64,000 nucleotides of DNA from Branchinecta lynchi (taxonomy: Eukaryota; Arthropoda; Branchiopoda; Anostraca; Branchinectidae): assembly GCA_023053575.1 (NCBI GenBank), contig JAKZAP010000007.1, forward strand, positions 16,211,508 to 16,275,507. Reading direction: 5' to 3'. The notes below the pieces were generated by a model, which made no database searches, was not told the DNA's origin, and saw only the letters and a program-made list of their open reading frames with translations. The position numbers were made by a program, and so were the translations under genes. This document shows, piece after piece, positions 37,101-49,100 of this stretch (positions are counted from its first letter, which is position 1; each line of letters starts with the position of its first letter).

Positions 37101-40100
37101 TTCTGGCTTCCGACTTCAGTGCTGACTGCTGGTAGACCTTTCCTCGGGGTTAATGCGCGAGTTGGTATGAACCGAAAGCCTAATCGCTTATTCCCCATTC
37201 AGATTACTTATACCAAGATCTAACGTGTGATTGTTATTGTTTCTCTAGGCCGCAACCCGTCAGTGGATTTTATGAAGGGCGTATAAACGGCGAATTAAGT
37301 AGCAATCTCGTAATAGGAATCGGTAGGCATAAAAAGATCTTTGAGATCTAAAGTATTACTCACCCCTTTCCTGTACAACTTCTTTTTGCATCACTTCATA
37401 TTTTGCTTTCATTTCTCGTAGTAAGTCTGCAGCCTGTAGGGCCATCTGTTGGGATTCCTTTGCCAGAGTTTCCGTAGTTGCTACGTATTTTCTCAACTCG
37501 TCGTGTGCGACAGCAAGACTTTCCACTTCACTGAAAGAAAAGTGATGAACTTCGAGGGTAAGTCATTGTCAGTGATAATCATAGCGGTATTCATCGTATC
37601 GTAAGGAACAAGATCAAAGGTTTCGATGGGATCCCAAAAATCTATACTTGATCCAGACAATTGCATCTTGTCTTCGCCAGATCCAGTCTTCGCCACGCTA
37701 ATCATTTGAAAAAACCAAGTTCGGATATACCTCTATAAGCCATATCTATTTTGACGATACTGACCGAAACTTCCTGCTTTACTTCTGCCAAATTTCCGGT
37801 TTCGACCGAATTCCGAGCGAACTACTTGTCCAGCAAAAAAGGAACAATTCAGAAACGAATTCAGCGTATCTCCTTATCCCTAGAAAGAACATCTAATCAA
37901 CTTCAAATAAAACTTTAATTTAAAAAAAATTTCCGGACGAATTATATGTCCGAGTAAAACATGATTGTCATATACAAACTCAGCGTCTTTTCTTAGCCCT
38001 AAACCTGTCATCTAATCAACTTCAAATAAAACTTTCGCTTTCAACAAATTTTCCGGTTTGGCCGGATTCCGGGCGAACTAGTTGTCCGGCGAGAAAATGG
38101 TTTTCATCATCGTCTCCAGCATGTCTTCTTACCCCATAATCGAACATCTAATCAACTTCAAATAAAACTTTAAATTTTAACCAGCTTTCCGGTTTTTGCC
38201 GGATTCCGGGCGAACTAGTTTTCCGGTGAGAAATGGTTTTCACCATCGTCTTCAAATGTCTTCTTAACCCATAACCGAACATCTAATCAACTTCAAATAA
38301 AACTTTTAATTTTAACTAGCTTTCCGGTTTTTGCCGGATTCCGGACGAACAAACTTACCGGTTTTGGCCGGATCCTCGGCGAACTACTTGTCGGGCGAGA
38401 AAATGGTTTTCATATTCGTGTTCAGCATATTTTCTTACCCATAAATCCACCATCTCATTATCTGTTTAAAAAAAAAAAATTGCCCCTTAATTTGAACCCC
38501 TTACCCCACCCCTAAATGCTGAGCTACAGAGCCCATCTACGAACTCGACCTCCCCTTGACTCAAAGAGCCCTCACACCAGTGTTTATCAAAGTAGATCAT
38601 TCCCTTTGACAGTTATCATGCTGACAGACGGACGGGCTGACGGAAAACGTTTACGAAGTCGTACCTATCCCTCCACTTACCTTTTGGGATCCCAAAAAAA
38701 GTAGATGTTCTCAGAGCTACTTGTCTACTTGCCTTTGAATCCTACAACGTTCTTCTTCCTTTTGCTTCACTGCGTCCATCATGGTGTTAATCTGCTTTGT
38801 TTGCCTGGAAAGCTGCTGTTCGCAATCGTCCAGTCTCCTCTGCCTGGATCGCAGATCAGCCTGAAAAAATACGCACTTTATCGAACTAAAGCTTATCGAC
38901 GATACACCAGAAACTACCCGGTCATCACCACATCTGAACATAAGTTCCTTTTCTACTTAGATGACGATAGCTGGAGCGTTCTCCCTTCTCCGTATCTGTT
39001 CTATCGCATTCTGTCACTCCATTTCATAATTCGGTCATTACCCAGATTCATTTGGTTCCGATTCGTGACCGAATTCGATAATTCATCCAACTTTAGTTCA
39101 GTCCACATGATTTCGCCGCCCGTCCCTGCGTAAGTTAGGTGATTTAACCTGTTTATTTGGTCTCATTCTTTACCGAATTCGGTGATTCGGTCGCATTCGG
39201 TCGGTCCATTTTATAATTAAATTCGGTGTGATTCGTTTGGTTCTGATTCGTAACCGAATACGATAGTTCTCCGGATTTTTCTTTATTCTGTTTCCATTAC
39301 TAGACTTGACGAATTCAGTTGTTTTAGGTGCTAACAAGAGTTTTATTACATTTCGAAATTTGATTGCTATACCGCTCTGGATCTGTTCCTTATTCTTTTA
39401 GTTAGTTTTTCGGTATAGTCTGAATTCATTATTTGCTTCAACCCAGTTACTGAGTTCGGTAATTTAAGTGGCATTTATTTAGCTCTTGTTCTTTACCATT
39501 TACGGTAGCTTCAGCTGGTTGCTATTGTGTTTCCACAAAATTTGGCCGCCTGTGGCGCATTTCGCAGTCTTCACTGGTTAGACAAAGGGGCGTCATGAGG
39601 CATGGAATTTGGGGGGGGGGGGGCTTGGACCATGTTAAAATCTAGAACTTGCATTGGAAGTAGTTAAGTGTTGCCAGAATAAAAGGTGAATTACGAAAAG
39701 ACGTTGTCGCTATGCAGCAACGCCGATTTTTGCGATTATTTCAAGTCCTGTTGGCAAAACTGGAAAGGTCTTCCAAAGGCTAGTGACGGCGTATCCATGA
39801 ACAAAGAAAAAAAACAGAAGCGGAAAAGCGTGAAAACGCGCCAATTTTTCTCTTTAGAAAAAAGAGAAAACTCATACAAAAACTCTTATATAATTTTAGT
39901 ATATATAAAATATATACTCGAAGATTGAATATAACTTTTTACATTGTAGCTTCATGAAGTCAACTCATTGTGTTTTTATAATTTTTTTTGAAGAAATTCA
40001 GTAAAAATGAGGTACCGATTCGGTCAATTTTTACCAGGTTCTCCCACACAATGAAGAAAGGCTCGGGACGCCCCTGCCTATAGGGACCCAGTTTGCCCGT

Positions 40101-43100
40101 TGATTGACGATCGGTAATACCCATAGCAACAAACAGTCAAACATATCATGAATGCCGAATTCTTTTTGAATTCACATGTATTTATTCATGTTTGTTTGCA
40201 ATAACAATAATTACAACTCATTTATTTCCTTAATATCATTTACAACTGCTAGCTGCGGATCGTCAACATAACAAATTAAGAATCACGGCTAATTGATATC
40301 CTGACAGTTAAAATTACGAATGAAATAAGGCACAAACGAAGATAAATACCTTTCGGTTGAGTTTATGGGGGGCTGAAGAAGCCGTGGCTTGTCAATGTTA
40401 GATAGTCTTCCCCTTGTGTTCGGTCTGATCTGATCTCGAGTCTCAAAGTCTGGGAAAATAGTCCGATGGTGGTCAGAAGTTAAACATTTTTTTCCAAAGT
40501 TCATCGTCAGTTCATGTCTCCTATCCGCAAGGGTCGGCAACTGAAGCTTGATCAGATCATCCTCATAGGACACATAATCCGAACCAAGCATCTCTTTGCA
40601 CGACCTCTTTTGGATAAACTAGAGTCTTTCTGTCTGTTCTACTGTCAGTGTCTGTCAGTCCGGGATGCCATACAGGACACGCACATTCCACGCACGGACG
40701 AATGTATGTACGTAGATTGTTTTTAAAACTCGAGGAGGGGTAGCAAATCGGCGAAGGACGGCAAAAGACTTTAACAGTGGGTCAGATCTTGCAATGATGG
40801 AATCAACATGTGTTCTCCACTTCAAGTCGCTATCTATTTTCACCCTAAGAAGTCGTAACAGAGGATTTTATTTCCAGACCAATTTCTTCAACAGCCGTCG
40901 ATTCCCGTTTTAAGAAAGAGACCCTCATTACCATGCTTTTCGGTACACTAACGGAAAACTTAACTTCATCCAAATCCTGTTACCCTTGGGCTTTTAAGGT
41001 AAATCAATATCATATCATCTAACTCGTATCTTCGCATTAAGTTCTAGTACCTCCTGGATGTTGATCCCACGCTGCTTGTATCCTCGCATCAGTTATATTA
41101 GTAACTGAAGCTCTTTACATCTATGCCATGCATGGCACTGTACACCACGGAGCCCCTTCGCGTACCATTCGGTGACATATCGCACACCTTGGTAGAGTCC
41201 CCTAAGATAATCCCCCAAGATTCACAGATACTCCAAAATGATCTTCACAAAATTGAACTTTGGATGCAAGTGTGGCTGATGGAAGTCAACGTCGAAAAAA
41301 GTCACCATCTTCGCCTGGGACCCTCTCACTTTAAAACTTTCTATAGTTTCAATAGCCAAACGATACCCGAATGCATGACCGAACGGGATCTAGGGATCCT
41401 GATCGATGGGGATCTGCGTTTCTCGCAACATTACTAATAGAATCCTTGGTGTAATTCGAAGAAACCTTACTTTTAAGCAGGATGGTTTTTTCTCACTTCT
41501 TTTCAATTGTGACATTGAGGCTTATGAAAAAATCCAACGGAGAGCTACGAAGTTCGTGCCAGATCTGGGCGATCTCCCCTACCAAGTGAGATTAGCCAAG
41601 TTGTGCCTTCCCTCCATTGCATACAGATTTTTTAGAGGGGACCTGATTGAAACATTCAAATTAATCAATGTAAGTTATGGCAATTTTAAAGTGACTGATT
41701 TGGTAAGATTCAGCATTAACCGTCACCATCGGGGGCACGCGTACAAGCTTACAAAGTAAGGTTCCACAAGGACGTTTTTAAGTGGGGTTTTGGCAACAGA
41801 ATTGTTGATCCTTGGAACAGCCTTACCGAAGATGCGGTTAATGCTGAATCGATCAATAGTTTTAAGTGCATTGTTAACGAGATTTTTAACTCTGATCAGT
41901 TCGACTACTCAAATTTTTTTTAGAGTTATTTAGAGGCGAAAGCCTTTTCTCTTGCTTTGTATTATAATATCTCTGTGGGCCCCGAAAAACCTCTCACCTG
42001 AAGCTGTCGAGCTTGCTCCCTTGAAATCTTCAGTTCTTGTTCTATCACGGACATCTGAAGTCTTAGTCTCTGTGCCTCTTCCGCAGACCTTGTAAGGGCA
42101 TCCGAGCGCGAATTCTGAGCATCAATCAAAGCAGCTTTCAGCCCAGCATCATTTGTCTGACAAGCTGCCCGTTCCTTTTCTAACGTCCGCTCTAATTCGT
42201 GACATCTGGCAGTCAACGACTGAACCTCAGTCTGGCAGTTTTTGTATTGTTTCTAGTAGATAAGGAAGGATTCTAGTCAATAAAGGGTTTAGCACTCCAA
42301 GATCTAAATGTCTGTTACTCTTTCCTAACATCTTTAGCTGTGTCTTAGCAGCGCCCTGGATGGGACTTGACTTGTGGATCCTTTGCTAGAGTTTCCGTCG
42401 GTTGAGGGGTGAGCATCTGCTAGAACACGAATCTTGCAAGCAGTGAAAACGAACTTTCAACTAAATGCAATATCCAACAGTGCCGTCTTTAACATTTGGT
42501 GTACCCTATAGGTCATCCATGAGTTTTAGTCCCTTTTCATGAGTGAAAAACTTAAAAACGCCAGCACATTAGCACACACGATTCTTGGTTGAGCCACACC
42601 ACGGTCACATCTGAGCATAATTTCCGGAACATAAATTCAGAGCTGGTGGACTCGGACTCGGATTTGCTGGACTCAGCAGCTCTGCAGAAATGACGGTGCA
42701 ACGTAGCTGATCACACCAGGATCATAATGAACAAAGCAATACGGCTAGCAACTGAAGCCTGATTTCTCAACAATTTACACCGGCCGCTTGGCCGCCCTGG
42801 CCCTCCAGCGCCGGCGTAAGGGTAAATACGACACTCGTATCCAATAGGTTGGTGTCCAGTCAAAGCTACCCATCCAATCCAATATATAGGTTGGTGTCCA
42901 GTACCAAAGCTACCATACCCTCTGCATATCAGCACAGTGAACCTTTTACAGGGCATCTGAGTCAGTCCAGAAAAGAGCAACAAGGATCGTACTCCAAAAC
43001 CACGACATTATCCTACAAACAAGCCCTTGCGAAACTGAATTTATCACCGCTTCAAGTCCGGTTATTGCAGTTTGTCAAATCTGTCCTCGCCAGTACGAAC

Positions 43101-46100
43101 CACCGGTCAGAGTTACAGGAAAAAGTCCCTCCCAATCATCGAACCGAGCATCGAACATGGCTACAAAACAAACTTCAACAGCTTAAAGTCCGGACAAATC
43201 GTTACGGAAACTCGTTTGTGCCTTTTTTTACTTCAATTTTCCATGCAGAATCATAGTGTGTTTGTTATTTATATGTAAGAAACTGAATTTAGCTATGCTA
43301 GGATAGTTTCGAAATATACCGATCTCTCTCTCTCTCAGAAATGGCTTCCACTACAATTAATTTTCAATTAACCAAGTGCCCAAATATCCTAGTTACCTAT
43401 ACCCCTTGAAACAACTAAATACCCATACTTATTCGGATTCCTACCAGGGGCGGTTCGAGGGGCTTGGGCATGGGTAAGTGTAAGTGTAAATATACGACTG
43501 GTTAAAAACACAGCACCGGCAGGCTCAAGAAATATTAACGTTATAAGTTCTAAATCGTTACGGAAACTGCCATCGTAGTAATAAATAATAAACAAATAAG
43601 TAACAGGAATCCGACGACAAATTTCGCTGGAGAGAAGACAAGCCTCGGTACCAGTTTCTGACATATCTACTCAAAACAAACTTCAATCCGAGCAAAATTC
43701 AACTATTCCTTTACACTTCTATCTTTTAATGTAGCTTAGACTCCAAATCTCAAGCTTAAAACCCACATCAGTGATGCACACTTCAACTAAATAGAAATAG
43801 GGTAGGACTACGAAAGAGCCACAGGCAAAGTTTGTTAAATCGTCCTTTATTGGGCAATATTCGACTACTTCCCACACACACTCTTGCTTTTAACGTGGTT
43901 CAGATCCCAAGCAGCAGCTTTTACCGTACCTAAGACAAATTTAAACTTTAAAATAAAAAGATTGCAGGTGATTTTTTTGTAATCCGTCCTTTTTCTGGCA
44001 TTTCTAGTGGCTGAAATCTAAGGCCTATCACCTCACCTAAATTACGGGCCATTCAACCAGATAGCGAGTAGGCGACTATGAAAATCGGCGCAGGTAAAGT
44101 TTTGCGAAAAATTTTAAAGGCTGCCGACTATATCACATATTTGTCAATGTCCCGATAACTCGCAAATGGAGTGGGATATTTTCCCGGAAGTTGTACGGGG
44201 TAGTACTTCCACTTTGAATTTAGACTACACAAAAAATAGTGCAATCATCAGGCGGTTGTGCCTGTTTCTTTTTAAGATAAGGAGTCTTTTGCACATAACC
44301 AGGTAGGATAATGCTGAAGCGTCGCGCAGCAGGCGAAATCAGTCTGTTGACGCACCACAGAGTGAAAATGACGACTTCGTAATGGCATTTATGTCACTCT
44401 GGGAAGTTCAAAACATACGACTGTCATTCTAACAAGCTCAATGCACACGATAATTCGTAACGTAGTTTAGACTCCATGTAGCTTAGACTCCAAATCTCAA
44501 GCTTAAAACACCACATAAATGATGCACACTTCAACTAAATAGAAATAGGGTAGGACTACGAAAGAGCCGCAGGCAAAATTTGTTAAATCGTCCTTTATTC
44601 GGCAATATTCGACTACTTCCCACACACACTCTTGCTTTTAACGTGGCTCAGATCCCAAGTCCCCAGATCCCCCATCATTCTAACAAGCTCAAAGCACACG
44701 ATAATTCGTAACGTATTATCTGCCTCCTATGGCAAGCTCAAAACTTACGACTGTCTCTAATAGACGACTAGAAAATCTCTTTATAAAACACGACAAGAAA
44801 TGGGTCTTTTCAGGCGAAATTCGCGGTAGGTGTCATTCTGGCAAGCTCAAACATACGACTTTCATTCAGGAAAACTCAGAAAACACAACTGTGAATCTGA
44901 CAGCATACGAATAATTTCTTCGTAGCCATGCAACTAAAAGATGTGATTTGTGGGTGAGAGTCACGTTTGGTGACTGCCTGCATGTCATTATGAAAAGCTC
45001 AATACATACGACTGTGATACTGACAAGCTCGAAACATACGACTGAGAGTAGATGCCCTGGAGCATGTGCCCCCCCCCCACATGTTCCACCTCTAAAAGCT
45101 GAGTCACCCCCCTAGACCCCCCCTTCGAACCGCCAACCACACAATTCCCTCAACGTTTCTTAAAAAGAGCCGTTTGATTTTCAGTTTCATGTTATGTTGC
45201 CAAAAGAAGAAAAACTTTCCGCCGGCAAAAACAGAAAGGGACATGTTTTTTTCAGCTGCTTATCGTGCAAACAAAGTAGTACAGCGTCAAGAGTCTTAGC
45301 GAAGACACATTCGTTTTTAAAAAGTCCGCCATAAAAGCACAATTCTATTTTTAAAATGACCGTAAGCCCTCTACTTGGTTTACTGAGAAATAGGTTTTCC
45401 GTAATAACAGTTGGCTTTCATTTGCACATTGCCTAAAAGACAAGTGTAAATCAGCCAGAAACCAAGAAATGATGTCATGGATGCTTTAACCTTTTCTTTC
45501 ACCTGGCATGAAAGTTTGATATTTTCAGCAGGGGCGTCGCAAGTGCATTTTCGGTGGGGGGGTGCAGAGCCAAAATTTTACCGAATATGTCAAAAATTTT
45601 ACCGAATCCTAGAACTTAAGTATTCGAGCTTACGAGCTTATGGAATAGAAACGATTACGTAGGAAGAGTAATAATAAAGGGCAGCATGAAAGACGATAAG
45701 CCAACTATTAGGCGGCGTTTTGGCGAAGCCCACATGTAGAATATATTGCCGGGCGTGATTGCAGTAACAGCTTCTATCTGTTATAGCCAATAGAAAACTA
45801 AATCAAGTGCCACAGGCAAAACTTTTTGAAATCCATTTTATTTCTGTAGGCTAAAATTTGACTGCTTCTCTTACAAATTCTATCATTTACCGTTCATTAA
45901 ATACCGATACTCTAAGACGTTCCAGAAACCGGATGGAGCGACGTTTCGGCAGCAGCAGCAACTGTAGCCTAGTTAATATAGTACCCATAATCACATAAAG
46001 TGAGCGCCGCAGGCGAATTTTTTTTTGCTTTTTCCTGCCAAATTTAGTTTCCATGCAAATTCTAGCTTTTAACGTTTCAAAATCTCAATCCTAAGTTTGG

Positions 46101-49100
46101 CTTAAAACCCCCGTCAAATGACGCGCCCTTCCACAAAATAGAGAATATTACGAAAAGTGCTGCAGGCGGAATTTTCGAAATCTTTGTGATTAGATATTCT
46201 TTTGGGGATCCAAAATAAAAGTAAGGACTATCGATGGTATCATAGATCATCCCTTTTGTCTGCGACCAGTGCTTCACTTGACCTCTTCTGAGTTTCGAGA
46301 TTCGTGGTAACTTCCGAATCCTGGCAATTATAACGAATAAATTACCGAATCCGATTTATTATACCAAATAAGTTTAGACCGATAGCATGTTCGGGATTCT
46401 GTATAACTACCGTATCCCGGTTATTATACCGAACTGTTTTGGTATCGAAAGACTACCGAACAATGTTCTTATTCGCTATACTTTCGTCGGAACTGAAACA
46501 AAGTCGGGATTCGTGGTTAACTTCCTAATCCTAGAAATTATACGGAATAAATTACCGAATCCTGATCATAATACCGAATAATTTTGAACCAATAGCTTAT
46601 TCGGGATTCTGTGTAACTACGGAATCTCCATAAATATACCGAATAGTTCCGGCATCGAAAAATTACCAAATGATTTCAGTATATTCTCTCACCAAATCCG
46701 CGATAATTACCGAATACTGGCAATTATACCGAATCCCGATCATTATAGCGAAGAGATTTGTACAGATAGCCTATATAGGATTCTGTATAACTACCGAATC
46801 CCCGTAAATCGAAAAAATACCGAACAATTTTAGTAAAATTTTGGGCCTCCGGCCCAAAATTTTACCGAATCTCAAAAAGGTGGGGGGGGCTGCACCCCCC
46901 GCACCCCCCCCTTGCGACGCCCCTGATTTTCAGTGGAAACACTGTTAGCAGCAAAAGTGAAGAACGGGCGGTGTTTCGCGTCGAAGAAGAAATAAGAAAC
47001 AAGACCAAAGGTTTTGATGGGATCCCAAAAATGTAATATTTGATACACAATTGGGTCTTGTCTTAATAGCTATTCATCTAAGGAAACCAAGTTCAGATAT
47101 GGATTCAGCATGTGTGTTTACCTAGATAAGATAAGACAAATCTATTTTGACAAAACAGTTCGAAAACTTCCTGCCTTACTTCTGCCAAAATTTCCGGTTT
47201 CGGCCGAATTCCGGGCGAACTATATGTCCCGGTAAAAGATTATTGGCATATATGGATTCAGCATCTCTTCTTACCCCTACATCTGACATCTAATCAACTT
47301 CAAATAAAACTTCTACTGTACTTTTAACAAACTTTCCGGTTTTGGCCGGGTTCCAGGCGAACTACTTGTCTGATAGAAAATGATTTTCATATAAGTGTTC
47401 ACCATGTCTTTTTACCCCTAAATCGAACATATAATCAATTTCAAATAAAACTTTTACTCGTAACACACTTTCCAGTTTTGCCCGGATTCCGGGCGAATTA
47501 GTTGTCCGGCAGGAAAACGGTTTTCATATTCGTTTTCAGCATGTCCTCTTACCGTACCCCTTAATGGACTATCTCATTAGTTGTATAAAAGTATTTTGCT
47601 TTCCCCTTAACCTGAACCCCCTCCCCAGTCACCACCCCTAAATACAGAGCTACAGAGCCCACGTACGAACTCGACCTTTCCCTTGACCCAAAGAATCCTC
47701 ACACCAAGTTTCATCAAATATCTTATTCCTTTGAGAGTTATCGTGCTGACAGACGGACAACTTTTGTGATGTCATAGGTCCTCCATCCCTTCACTTACGT
47801 TTTGGGATCCCAAAAAGAAGGTCTTAAGTTTATGTCCACAAATTTTGTGATTTCCTTGCAATTTTCAAGTTCCAAGTAAAAACAAATGTTCCATAAAAAA
47901 GGAAAAAACAACACTCACACAAATAAACGCCTAAGCTACACAACTTCACACAACCCTGACAATCCATTGTAATCCTGATTACTGGTCCATCTTGTGATAT
48001 ATCTGTTACCAGGTTAGTAACAACATTAAAGTTCGTCAAGTATCCAACACTTACTTCCATTCTGGTATAAAGTTGAGGCTTTACCTTCCAGATTTCTGAC
48101 AGCAATTTTCATCGAGATGGATCTGGAAGGTCAGCCAGGCCAAAAATGTCTGGAAATCCAGGATGTTGGACACCCCAGATTCTGGATGACTGTCGCATGA
48201 GTAACTAATCCGAGAGACACAGCAAATATGCAAATGTAGGTAGACAAGGGACAGTGATTGACAGTTGATATATCCAGAAAATTTTGAGGAACAGCAAATT
48301 TAACTGTCATCATTATCATGAAAATCTGGAAGGGTTGGCTTGACTATGCAGAAGACCCGGACAGCTGGAAATTTCGAAGCTGAAGCTTGGCTTTAAGCCT
48401 AGTCTCACAAGTCGGCCACCATGGTGCTTGGGTTTTGCTGGTTTCGAGACAGTGAATATTTCAAATCATTGCCAAGCATGATTTATACATACTTTAGAAA
48501 CATAAAATACACAAATCCTCAAATTTGGGGCATGGTGCTCCAACATCAACATGCCCCAACACATGAACAACGATGCTCATATGTCGGGGCACCATGCCTT
48601 ACAGCAAGGTCATGGTAAATAAATCTGTTGAACTGAGAATCTGAAAAGGAAATTTGCCTTGTGTATAGTATAGTAGAGTAGCCTATTTATATTCTACACA
48701 TACAAAGAAAACATTATATCCAATAAGACTACTATTATATGCTCCTGGCCAAAGGTGTTACTAGCCAAAATGTTTTTTTTGGGGGGAACGAGGAATTTAC
48801 CGACTGGCTGGAAATTTTTACCAACTTTTTCTGCAGAAAAAATAACTGTTTTCAACAAAAAATATTGCATTTTTGAAAAAAATCGACTGATTTTCAGAAA
48901 AAACGACTATTTCGACGGAAAATCAACCAATTTTCAGAAAAAAGCACTACTTTCATGACAAAAAAAAATGTTATGACGAAAAATTGTAGCGCTTCGCACC
49001 GACTCGGTTATTTTTGACCCACTGGCCGATGGCATTGGGGGGGGGGCGTATCCCTCCCCCCAGTCGTGATGCCCCTGATCCTGGCTACAGTTAGGTTATT

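Noticed and set aside
47830..48320. Minus-strand frames of 91 and 62 codons as gene B exons
   Set aside because: The peptides (VTDISQDGPVIRITMDCQGC) do not continue the coiled coil and no phase-compatible splice pair was seen; could be a transposon relic.
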